Assembly: GCF_000875975.1 (NCBI RefSeq)
Contig: NZ_BAWW01000003.1
Span: 221,038-285,037 of the forward strand
Length of the DNA: 64,000 nt
Reading direction: 5' to 3'
Source: Parachlamydia acanthamoebae
GTDB taxonomy: Bacteria; Chlamydiota; Chlamydiia; Chlamydiales; Parachlamydiaceae
Position numbers and translations under genes: made by a program. Each line of letters opens with the position of its first letter. The first letter of the stretch is position 1. The notes under the pieces are model-generated. The model saw only the letters and a program-made list of their open reading frames with translations. It was not told the origin of the DNA and made no database searches. Below are positions 1-8,215 of the stretch, piece by piece.

Positions 1-1087
1 TCTTTCCTTTGCTTTAGCTTCATCTAAAGCAAAAAATAATGCTTTGTTTTGGGTAGCTTGCATTTCGGAAAGCTTCAGATTCTGAATCTGATCGTTTGTG
101 AAAAAGGTAAAGGCTACAGGTGGAATCTTTTCTTTATATTTATTGATGTCATCGGCACTAATTTGAGTTAGATCTTTTAAAGGAATATCGTGAATATCAC
201 TGTAATCGTTAATTGTTTTTTGTTTGGAGCTTTTCCCTTCATTCTTAAACAGTTTTTCTAATCTCTGCCTGATGAAAGAGAATTGATCTGGATTAATAGA
301 GTCTTCTTGAAGATCTCTAACACTTAAAGCATTGAATTTGTCTTCGTTCAGTAAAGCAAATTTCAATTTAGAGTGCTGGAATGGAATAATCACATCTTCA
401 AGAGTAAGAATCTTTAATATTTCTATGTCTGTCCGATCAATGAAGTCATTCAAGCTTATATCAGAAGCTGAAAATTGGGAAAAAGCTTGAATCAAATTAA
501 ACCTGTGAAGCAACTTGTTACGCTCTTCTATTGTTTTTCCTTTATAATCTGATAGAGACGTTTTTTTTGCTTCGCTATCAATCATCACACCATATTTTAA
601 TACGTGTAATCTATAATAAGACCCAGTCAATTTTGAGCTATTTGCACCTTTGACATTTTCTATAAAGCAGTCATAACAAGTTTTTTGAAATTGGCTTTCT
701 TGAACATGAAATTGCCCGTATCGATTCATTAAAAAGTGAGGCCAATCTTCCGTATGATTCCTGAAAATCCCTTGCAACATTAAAAAAATGGGCTTTTAGG
801 CATTGTCCTTTATCAAAAAATGCTTTGGGAACTCCTATAAAAATCGCTTTAACAAAGTGATAAATAACCTTAACAACCCCTGACCAAATTGCTGCAGGAA
901 GAGCTGTTATTTTTCGTCCAAACCAACCTTCTGCTGAATACTTTTTGTTAAACTTCTGACGATTGACATCGCCATACCTAAATTGTAAATGTTCCTTGGT
1001 ATAATCGAAAATCTTCCTATCATTCTTAAATTTTTCATTCTCTCTAATGACCTTAAGATAGGGAGTTTGTTCAAATTTAATACTCAT
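1..1087 (-). pseudogene. Frameshifted, left-edge-truncated chlamydial repeat protein
   Basis: Unrecognised function. The first reading frame gives 138 codons from ATG at 1087 to a stop at 671. The same strand stays open in a neighbouring frame from about 780 to the window edge with no stop, giving a further 240 or so residues rich in Leu, Lys, Glu and Asp. The two frames join naturally near 720-728: SLFN in the first frame continues as RYGQFHVQES in the second if one surplus base is removed. A hydrophobic stretch (about residues 62-88, including IWSGVVKVIYHFVKAIFIGV) precedes the break. Downstream segments such as LSVRDLQEDSINPDQF and FTNDQIQNLKLSEMQ look loosely repetitive, as in the repeat proteins common in amoeba-associated chlamydiae. 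A true single-base frameshift, a sequencing error or a programmed shift cannot be told apart here. The C-terminus lies outside the window. Confidence 0.6.
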
Positions 1088-1257
1088 TTATTGCCTATAT
1101 ACGATTTTGTTAAAAAAAACAATTTTATTACTTTTACATTAAGATTATATAAATTTATGAGGTGACGAAAACAAATAAAACTTATGAGATTAATAAAAAC
1201 ATGAGAATTTCAACAAAAATGAAGCTTTAAATACGCACGATCAAAATGTTTTGAGGA

Positions 1258-1570
1258 AACTAGATGTATTCGGGGTTTTCCAGAATTGCGGAAGCTAGCT
1301 AGTTTTCGCTTCATAGACAAATCTAGCAAAAGATATAAAAGAGCGCTCGCGAGCTTTATCGATCACCTTCTTTGTAATGTTTTTCATTTTGATTAGGCTT
1401 CGAGCTTATCAAGATTTTTGAAATTACCGAGTCTTCAACCTGAAAGAACCGAAAGCAATTTGTCGTTCAAAGAATAAGTTACTCTTGTTTACGATTGCGG
1501 AGATCGGCTAAAGCAATCTTTTCGAGAATTTCATCTGCGGGATGATTTAAGAAAACAAGCTAAACTTGAA
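1258..1570 (-). pseudogene. Decayed coding debris in the 1088-1803 gap
   Basis: No intact gene lies between 1088 and 1803. On the minus strand, short open stretches with protein-like composition appear in different frames. One (about 1566-1487) reads LVFLNHPADEILEKIALADL and continues a few residues to a stop. Another (about 1395-1300) reads ITKKVIDKARERSFISFARF and ends shortly after at a stop. Stops separate the pieces and frames change between them. This is what a decayed gene or old insertion looks like, but I cannot name the ancestor. The remaining bases of the gap (1088-1257 and 1571-1803) show nothing I can support. Confidence 0.25.
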
Positions 1571-1803
1571 CTCTATTTTTTGAGAGAAGGTTTGATCTTA
1601 AATTAAGATGCAAATAGAGCCCTACTTAGTCCAATGGGATATAATAATGGAAAAACAATCCAAAAATACAAAAGTTGAGAAAAAGAGACCGTTTCTGAAT
1701 TTTCTATTTTCAAACTTAGAAATGAAGGGCAAAAAGGCGATTTCATCACTGTAATAGCGATTGGATAAGCTTATGTGGTGCTCGATCTGATTCAAGAAAG
1801 AAT

Positions 1804-1888
1804 CGGAAGAGGAGGGATTCGAACCCCCGGACCCTTTCAGGCCTTCTGTTTTCAAGACAGACGCAATCGGCCGCTCTGCCACTCTTCC
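1804..1888 (-). tRNA. tRNA-Ser (UGA)
   Basis: Read on the minus strand, the acceptor GGAAGAG (from 1888) pairs with CTCTTCC ending at 1805, with discriminator G at 1804. The T arm GGGGGTTCGAATCCC is canonical. The anticodon stem CTGTC/GACAG-type loop carries TGA at 1854-1852. A long variable arm is present, as expected for a class II serine tRNA. The 3' CCA is not encoded, so it must be added enzymatically. An 86-codon frame over this gene is a shadow. Confidence 0.95.
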
Positions 1889-2032
1889 GTGAATAAGGCT
1901 ACTTTATAGCAAATCCCCTAATAATCGATCAAGGGAAACTTCAATTTTAGAAAAATCTCTAAAGAAAACTTGCACATTCTGCACACAAGGACTAAGATGA
2001 TCAAAAAAAATTGAATGCCTTGGAGACCTCTT

Positions 2033-3427
2033 ATGAAACGTTTGTTGACTTTTTGCTTTACCCTTTTTTTTACATTTTCACTCTGCGCTAAAAACTTTTT
2101 TTCAACAGATGAAGCCAGCCAAAATGCGGCCGCTTCCCTCACTTATTACCTAGAGCAATTGTGCCTTTCCTTATCGGACGAACAAAATGCCCCATTTGAA
2201 AGTGTTTCTTTTTCCGAAGATGATGTGATGGAGCTCTGGCAGACTGTCGAAAGTTTTTGTTGTCGAGAAACCTCCCAAACATATGCACAATCGATTAGCA
2301 ATGCCTTTCATCATTTTAGGCACATTGATTTTAAGCAACCAAAGGAAGAAATCTTTTTGGATCTTTTTCCCTGCTTTCTTGAAGTTCACAGCCTATGGTT
2401 AACGTCTATCAACGAAGATGCGGTTGAAGCCTCTTTAGAAGCATTGACGGATTTAACCGAGGAATCTAAAGCTTTTCTTAACCAAAAAAAATATCTGCTG
2501 ACAATGCATGCTTGCAACCAGATTCAAAATAAACTCGCCACAACAATTCATGATGGGGAAAAAAACAAGCTTCTCAATCTCTTAAATTGGGTAAGCACTT
2601 CTGGAATGGATGCGTCCGAAGGCAAATGGCAAAAATGGAAAAATTACTACAACAGTTCTGAGAAAGATCCTCTTAAAGCCGCACTCAAATTTTCTGCCCA
2701 TTACAATGACTTTCAAAAAAATCCAAAATTGAGTTCTTCTGCACGCAAAAAGCTCATGCCGTATTTACTCCCCAAAAAACACGCGGTCAAATCGCATTTG
2801 GATAAAATCTTTTTACACGCGAGAGCAACTCAAAACCCTCAATCTTTGAGCGATGCGAATTTTCAGGTTATTTCTGTTCAGGGAAGAAGCTTTATCCACG
2901 TCCTTGCTCATCCATCTTTTCCTCATTATTTACTCAAAGTTGTTTTGGATAACGAATTACGGAAAAAACGCAGTAAACCAGAGTGGGAATGGTTTGCACG
3001 ACGCTGCGAATATGCCAAAAAAGTTGCCGATTTGATCGACAAACACCATATAAAGTCGTTTACTGTGCCAAAAAAATGGGTTTATCCACTTCCTTTGAAA
3101 CCTTCTCCCCCTTCCTCAAGTGCTTACAAACAAAAACCAGTGGCTTTAGTTGTGCAAAAAATGAATCTTGTCCCTTATCAAGAAACACTGGATACGTGGA
3201 GAAATCAAATTGGGCAGGAACAATTGAAAGAATTATACACGATTGTCAGCAGGTTATCTAAAGTGTCTATTCGTCCGGATAACCTTCCTTTAACAACATC
3301 CGGAAAATTTGCTTTTGTAGATACTGAATATGTACGAGGCTCCCCTTCTTATGGATTTATCCGCCCATATCTTTCAAAGGAAATGCGGGTATACTGGGAT
3401 CGCCTCGTATCAAAAGGAGGCAAATAA
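2033..3427 (+). CDS. Exported kinase-like hypothetical protein
   Basis: Unnamed 464-residue protein. The frame opens at 2015, but ATG at 2033 has GGAG 8 bases upstream and begins a clean signal peptide (MKRLLTFCFTLFFTFSLCA), so this start is preferred and export is inferred. Most of the chain is helical and unrecognised. The last 180 residues look like a diverged kinase C-lobe: hydrophobic strand HVLAHPSFPHYLLKVVLD, hinge-like VALVVQKMNLVP, then SIRPDNLPLTTSGKFAFVDTE with D416, N417 and D430 in the positions of catalytic-loop Asp/Asn and the metal-binding Asp. No glycine loop is evident. It converges with and overlaps the 3' end of the ankyrin gene by 18 bases. A kinase, pseudokinase or unrelated fold all remain possible. 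Confidence 0.6.
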   Translation: MKRLLTFCFTLFFTFSLCAKNFFSTDEASQNAAASLTYYLEQLCLSLSDEQNAPFESVSFSEDDVMELWQTVESFCCRETSQTYAQSISNAFHHFRHIDFKQPKEEIFLDLFPCFLEVHSLWLTSINEDAVEASLEALTDLTEESKAFLNQKKYLLTMHACNQIQNKLATTIHDGEKNKLLNLLNWVSTSGMDASEGKWQKWKNYYNSSEKDPLKAALKFSAHYNDFQKNPKLSSSARKKLMPYLLPKKHAVKSHLDKIFLHARATQNPQSLSDANFQVISVQGRSFIHVLAHPSFPHYLLKVVLDNELRKKRSKPEWEWFARRCEYAKKVADLIDKHHIKSFTVPKKWVYPLPLKPSPPSSSAYKQKPVALVVQKMNLVPYQETLDTWRNQIGQEQLKELYTIVSRLSKVSIRPDNLPLTTSGKFAFVDTEYVRGSPSYGFIRPYLSKEMRVYWDRLVSKGGK

Positions 3428-5560
3428 GCCTTTGCTCATGAGGAAAGGGATTAAAGTGAGATTGTTATGTGCGCGTACATAATCCACAAATCCCTTGCCC
3501 TGCTCATTTTTTAGCTTCCAATCCACCCCCTGCTTTTGCAAGAATAGAGCCAAGGCCAAGCTTGTTTCTTTATTGCCTTTAAATTTTGCGAGAACAAAAA
3601 GCAAAAGTAAAAAAGGGATTTCTTCTTTTTTCTTATCTTGGTAAAAAATGAGGGCCTGATGAATAGCTCTTTCTCTGGCATCTGTGGAAAAGGATTTATA
3701 AAGCTGGGAACTTGCTTTTTCAGCTTCTAAAAGCCATTGCTGGGGATCCTCTGTCTCATTATTTAATCTAAGCGTATCGAATTGATCAACAAGTAGCATC
3801 ATCCGAAAAATAGCTTTTCCGCTGGCGATGGCACAGTTTCCAACTTTTTGTGCTTTCAGCTTGCCTTCCACAATTTGCTTCAAATCCAATCGCGAATGAA
3901 TTTTTTTTCGATCCTTTTGCACAAATTCGAGTGGACGCTTTTCTCCCCGCCGCATCATTTTAACAAGCTTAGATGTTAAAGCTGCATCGATTTTGTAAAT
4001 CTTATATCCCGAAGATTCTCCATCTTCATAGAGTCTCCCTCGATTGACTTCTACATAAAAACCCTTGTAAAGTAATCGATAGCAAGCATGCCCGACCCAT
4101 CCCGAAGTCAATAAAACCATTTTTCCTTGCTGATAGTCTGCTATTATTTCTTCTTCGGTCTTTGAAGATGTTCGATTCAACCTCACATTTTCAAGGCCAT
4201 CTAACATTTGCTTTTGAGATGCAACATTCGGCCATGCACAAATTGGTTGGGTCAAGGGTTCACTGAAAAATTTTTCAACGCTTTCCTTTAAGGCTTGTAT
4301 CCCAAATCCATAGTTCATCCCTTCCCATGCAAATATATGCGAATCGAGTGTTGATTTTCCACGCAATGCGAATAGGTTGCTAATAATTTTTTGAATTCGA
4401 ATGTTTTGGCAACGCTCTAAATTCGCTCCTCTCTGAAGCAAGTAGTGGGCACATTCTTCATTGCCTTCTGTTAAAGCCACAAGCAAAGGAGAAAATCCCC
4501 ACTTGTTAGGTTGATCTATTTCAACCTGGTTTTCAACAAGTAGCTTCACTAATGAGAAAGATTCAAATGCAGCTTCAACTAAAGGATCAAAATCTCTTTT
4601 TTTTATTATAATACCCTGACCGATTAAAAATTTGACAACCGCTTCTTGCTTTCCTAGAACTGCGGCGATTAAAAGGCTCTCTTTCGATTTTTTATCGAGT
4701 TTTTTTAAATCAAGAGATTGAGAAACAAGCTTTTGAAGAAATTCAAGAAATCCGAAGTAACAAGCCAGATCAAAAAGCTCATTTTTATATTTAGGATGCA
4801 AGGATCCAGGCAAACCTTCTTTTACGAATAACTCGGCCAACTCCCGATTTTTATTGAGTGCTAAATGAAAGAAAATTGCCTTCACTTGTTTTTTTGACGC
4901 GCGAAATTGAGCTCCCTCTTGAATCAAATATTGAGCGACTTCGATTTTTTTATAAATAAATGCCGCGGCTAAAGGTGATCCCTGCTTTGTTTTGCAATTC
5001 AATCGCACATGATTGTTAAGAAAAAACTGAACGAGAGGAACATGGCCGCATTCAATCGCTAATATGAATAAAGTCTCTTTTCGTTTGCGACTATTCAACC
5101 ATTGAGATTGTTGCATCTGTGAGACGACTTCTAGGCGTCCTAAACGAACCGCCAATTCCAAATACTCGCTTTGCTCGGAGGTTTTAGTGACTGAAGGCAA
5201 AAATTGTTGGACTGCGAAAAGATCGTTTTCTTTAACTGCTTTATAGAAAAGGGCTTTGAGAGAAACATCATGTCGCTCTTTTTTTTCACTCGCATGCAAA
5301 AAATCAACAGTAGGGATTGCATCTTTTGCGATTACACTTGAAAAAGTGGAGGCTATTTTTTTATGTGACTCTTGTTTTTCACCCATAACCCATTTTTTTA
5401 TACACGTGCGCTCCGAACCCGACAGAAAGATATAAGCTAACCACCGAATCGCCAGTCCATAAATTTTTTTGGACGTCGACTTTTTATTTAACTCGTTGAA
5501 ACTTTCTTGGATATACTTAGCATAAGTAACATAAACTTTATTCTGAATTCTATCTAACAT
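3410..5560 (-). CDS. Ankyrin-repeat protein with embedded candidate cysteine protease/acyltransferase domain
   Basis: 716 residues, likely a host-directed effector. A basic N-terminal 100 residues is followed by degenerate ankyrin repeats at about 100-390 (for example SPLAAAFIYKKIEVAQYLIQ and SPLLVALTEGNEECAHYLLQ). A non-ankyrin insert spans about 400-600, and one or two more ankyrin-like helices close the chain (SLALALFLQKQGVDWKLKNE). The insert contains GWVGHACYRLLYKGFYVEVN and QKVGNCAIASGKAIF. This gives H491, E504/N506, Q571 and C576, the order and approximate spacing of clan CE enzymes (Ulp1/SENP, ChlaDub and YopJ types). The enzymatic reading is inference from motifs; the ankyrin reading is firmer. 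No signal peptide is seen, which fits a type III substrate but does not show it. Confidence 0.75.
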   Translation of the reverse strand: MLDRIQNKVYVTYAKYIQESFNELNKKSTSKKIYGLAIRWLAYIFLSGSERTCIKKWVMGEKQESHKKIASTFSSVIAKDAIPTVDFLHASEKKERHDVSLKALFYKAVKENDLFAVQQFLPSVTKTSEQSEYLELAVRLGRLEVVSQMQQSQWLNSRKRKETLFILAIECGHVPLVQFFLNNHVRLNCKTKQGSPLAAAFIYKKIEVAQYLIQEGAQFRASKKQVKAIFFHLALNKNRELAELFVKEGLPGSLHPKYKNELFDLACYFGFLEFLQKLVSQSLDLKKLDKKSKESLLIAAVLGKQEAVVKFLIGQGIIIKKRDFDPLVEAAFESFSLVKLLVENQVEIDQPNKWGFSPLLVALTEGNEECAHYLLQRGANLERCQNIRIQKIISNLFALRGKSTLDSHIFAWEGMNYGFGIQALKESVEKFFSEPLTQPICAWPNVASQKQMLDGLENVRLNRTSSKTEEEIIADYQQGKMVLLTSGWVGHACYRLLYKGFYVEVNRGRLYEDGESSGYKIYKIDAALTSKLVKMMRRGEKRPLEFVQKDRKKIHSRLDLKQIVEGKLKAQKVGNCAIASGKAIFRMMLLVDQFDTLRLNNETEDPQQWLLEAEKASSQLYKSFSTDARERAIHQALIFYQDKKKEEIPFLLLLFVLAKFKGNKETSLALALFLQKQGVDWKLKNEQGKGFVDYVRAHNNLTLIPFLMSKGLFASF

Positions 5561-5640
5561 TTGAGAATCTATTGAATTTTAATAATGATATAATCATATA
5601 AAAAAATATATCTAAATTCAATTAGAAAGGTTTGCTAATA

Positions 5641-6462
5641 ATGATAAAGTACCTATTTTCTCTTTTTATTTTTGGAACATTTTTTAATTTATTTTCTGAA
5701 AATTTTCCTTGGAGCAACTCGAGGCAAGACTATTTGATTCAGCAAGCTCAAATTTTTTTTAATGAGCAAGAGGGCAAATATCCCAAGCTTGCGTATCCGA
5801 TCACAAAAAATCAACTAGAGGTTATTTTTCAACTTTTTAAAAAATCTGAAGTCGAGATTATCGGTTATGGAAGTCTTATTCATCCTGCATCGGCACTTAA
5901 AACAGTTAGCCAACAGGCCATCCAAACGTTTCAACCGATTGTCGCCTTTGGTGCAAAACGTGTATTTGAAAGAGATGTCGCTCGGGTTGCCCATTGGGGA
6001 AAGCAAATCCGCATGAATGACACTGGCATGTTAAATATCTTTCCAACTCAAAATCTTCGCTCCATGTTTAATGGCATTTCGATGAAAGTCGACATCAACG
6101 AATTATTCCAACTTACTGAAAGGGAGATTGGATATGATCTCATTCCTTTAGTCACACTCAACTGGAATGATGCCATCAATGAAAATAATCTAATCCCTGC
6201 CTTTTTTATTGGGTACGCTTTTTCAGCATCAGATCAACCTCGCCAAGGAAAAATTTATATCTCTACATGCGTTAATCCTGTCCCAGGGTATAGCTATGCT
6301 TCTATGGAAGGAGCTGAACATTACGGCAAAGCATTTCTGAATTTTTGGGTCGATACGACACTTCTTGCAGATCGAAAAACGCCTTTCATTCTCTGGTTAA
6401 AAAACCCACAAATCAATTGTGATTGCAAAAAAGGATGCCTTCTACCAACAAAAATGAATTGA
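5641..6462 (+). CDS. Exported gamma-glutamylcyclotransferase-fold protein
   Basis: 273 residues. ATG at 5641 is chosen over an in-frame TTG at 5632 because AGAAAGG ends at 5630, giving normal spacing only for the ATG. It starts with a signal peptide (MIKYLFSLFIFGTFFNLFS). The core motif GYGSL at 75-79 follows strand EVEII and is the substrate-loop signature of the GGCT/AIG2/BtrG fold. A later FQLTEREIGYDLIPL supplies an acidic residue where the family has its catalytic Glu. The C-terminus has a Cys cluster (NCDCKKGC), compatible with disulphides in an exported protein. A -10 like TATAAT lies at 5589-5594, upstream of the start and shared with the divergent ankyrin gene's control region. Enzyme activity is inferred from the fold only. 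Confidence 0.55.
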   Translation: MIKYLFSLFIFGTFFNLFSENFPWSNSRQDYLIQQAQIFFNEQEGKYPKLAYPITKNQLEVIFQLFKKSEVEIIGYGSLIHPASALKTVSQQAIQTFQPIVAFGAKRVFERDVARVAHWGKQIRMNDTGMLNIFPTQNLRSMFNGISMKVDINELFQLTEREIGYDLIPLVTLNWNDAINENNLIPAFFIGYAFSASDQPRQGKIYISTCVNPVPGYSYASMEGAEHYGKAFLNFWVDTTLLADRKTPFILWLKNPQINCDCKKGCLLPTKMN

Positions 6463-6570
6463 TAAAAAACATTTTTGTTCCTTTTCATTTATGATTATTT
6501 CAGGCACAATTGGCGCATCTTTTGTTTGAATGAAAAGCTTTGATTTTGTGGGATCTCTGAGGATTACGTG

Positions 6571-7359
6571 ATGCATCAACCAACAAAAATCTCCTCACAT
6601 TTAAAAACACCTGCTCCGGCCCATTTTTATCACCGGACGGACAGTTTATTGTTTCAATTTATTTTATGCGAATTCATTGCTGTTCATCGCGAAACTGAAT
6701 TGATGAAAAACACCATGCTCAAAATGCCTCAATCAGAATCAACTTCTGAAGAGGAATTTACCTCTTTTTTAAATGCATTCACTCTGACGGCTCGTAACTT
6801 ATCAGGTTCAGCCCAAGAACAGATGCGTTTTTTCGCGTGGAATTTAGAAGTAGGAGCCTTAACGAAATTGAGAAATTATTGTACGTTCTTCTCTCAAAAT
6901 AAAGAAGATTCGGATAAGGCACCTATCCTGATGCAACGCTATGCGAATCGCGCTTGGCTGCTTTGTTTACAAGCTTTAGATTATGTGCGTGTTCTCCAAC
7001 ATAATCTGGTGGAGCCGATCTTGCCCATTGAGAAAATTCCAGAAACAAAAAATCTCTTGATCCTCACTGTAGAAAAAATATTCGGCCAAATCCAACGTCT
7101 GACCCGTCTGATAGCGCGCGTTTCTTTAACCTTTAGTCGGGATGAAAATATTTTATTTTACATTCTTCAGCAAAAAGAAGAATTTGATCAAATTTACGAA
7201 AAGAATTTTGTGAATAAAATTTTCGAAAAAATGTTCCAAAATGGGGTCCCTGAAGCGGGTCAATTTTTGCTCCAAAAATATGGAGAGCGAGGATTCTTTG
7301 ATCTTCTCCCCCTCATTGCGAGCAAAATCACGGACCTACAAGTCGTTGTTTTAACATGA
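6571..7359 (+). CDS. Chlamydial hypothetical, first gene of the priA operon
   Basis: 262 residues, no family recognised. The sequence is mostly helical and has no signal peptide or membrane segment. GAGG at 6559-6562 could serve either GTG 6568 or ATG 6571; the ATG is taken because its spacing (8 bases) is better. The 3' end overlaps the next gene by ATGA, so the two are translationally coupled and probably act together. Placement directly before priA suggests a chlamydial conserved unit, but nothing in the sequence shows a role in replication. Confidence 0.7.
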   Translation: MHQPTKISSHLKTPAPAHFYHRTDSLLFQFILCEFIAVHRETELMKNTMLKMPQSESTSEEEFTSFLNAFTLTARNLSGSAQEQMRFFAWNLEVGALTKLRNYCTFFSQNKEDSDKAPILMQRYANRAWLLCLQALDYVRVLQHNLVEPILPIEKIPETKNLLILTVEKIFGQIQRLTRLIARVSLTFSRDENILFYILQQKEEFDQIYEKNFVNKIFEKMFQNGVPEAGQFLLQKYGERGFFDLLPLIASKITDLQVVVLT

Positions 7360-8207
7360 TGGATATTGAAAAACAGTTTGCTGACCTTTTAACTCTCACT
7401 CAATTGTATGTGTTTCAAGAGCATCAGCTAAAAGATTGGACACTGGCGGAATCACAGGCTTTTACATATTTTAAAAAGCGGGCACAATCCCAAAAAGAGG
7501 CTAAACTTTCCCCAAAAACAGCACCAATCAATCCCTCTTTTACTCCCCTCCCCATTGCAGCGACTACTCCACAGGCCCCTCCTAAAAAAAAACCTTTGTT
7601 ATCTGCTATTCTTGCAAAAGAAGAAAATAAGACAACTTTAGCTAAAGAATCAGAAGCCTCACCTGCAAAAACTCAGGCAGAATGGCATTTAGAACTTCCG
7701 CCAACTCCTACGGCCGATTCTTTTGAGCCATTTCATGCGGCGTTTCAAAAACTTTTTCCTGCGAGAACTCTGACAACACATATTCCCGATGATGCGGAAG
7801 CTAGACAGAAAAAAGAGTTATGGAAACTTCCTCAAAGCTCTCCTGCAGTGATTATTCTTTCATTTGGTGAACCCTCTAAGCTGTCTCTTTTTCTGCAAAA
7901 TTTAGCAAAAGCCATTGAACATCTTGTTCCACAGCCAGTTGAAATACGTTCCGCTTTTTCCATTGAAGCTTTAAATGAGTGGAGCGCTCTTTTTCAATCT
8001 CAAGATTTACGCCTTATCATTGCAACAGATGCTGGAATTCAAAGCTGCCCCCAGCTGATCCCTTTTTATCGAGAAACACAAAAGCAATCCCGCCACTATT
8101 TAGATCGCATCCCCCTACTTTTATTGTCTGATCTCTCTTTATACTTAAAAGAACCCAAGCTAAAGCTTTCGTTATGGCAAGTCTTGTGTGAAATGTTAAA
8201 AAGCTGA
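7356..8207 (+). CDS. Hypothetical protein with Pro/Ala/Lys linker, coupled to priA
   Basis: 283 residues. Three parts are visible: a short helical N-terminus (1-50), a disordered Pro/Thr/Ala/Lys-rich linker (about 50-115, with TPLPIAATTPQAPPKKKP), and a globular alpha/beta C-terminal domain (about 120-283) with strands such as SPAVIILSFGEPSKLSLFLQ and LRLIIATDAGIQ. It overlaps the upstream gene by four bases, and only 8 bases separate it from priA, so the three genes form one operon. Family not recognised. Confidence 0.7.
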   Translation: MMDIEKQFADLLTLTQLYVFQEHQLKDWTLAESQAFTYFKKRAQSQKEAKLSPKTAPINPSFTPLPIAATTPQAPPKKKPLLSAILAKEENKTTLAKESEASPAKTQAEWHLELPPTPTADSFEPFHAAFQKLFPARTLTTHIPDDAEARQKKELWKLPQSSPAVIILSFGEPSKLSLFLQNLAKAIEHLVPQPVEIRSAFSIEALNEWSALFQSQDLRLIIATDAGIQSCPQLIPFYRETQKQSRHYLDRIPLLLLSDLSLYLKEPKLKLSLWQVLCEMLKS

Positions 8208-8215
8208 AGGCTCCT

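Noticed and set aside
1622..1882. 86-codon minus-strand frame starting MAERPIASVLK
   Set aside because: It is the translation of the tRNA-Ser gene and its flank; such peptides are a known artefact of serine tRNAs.
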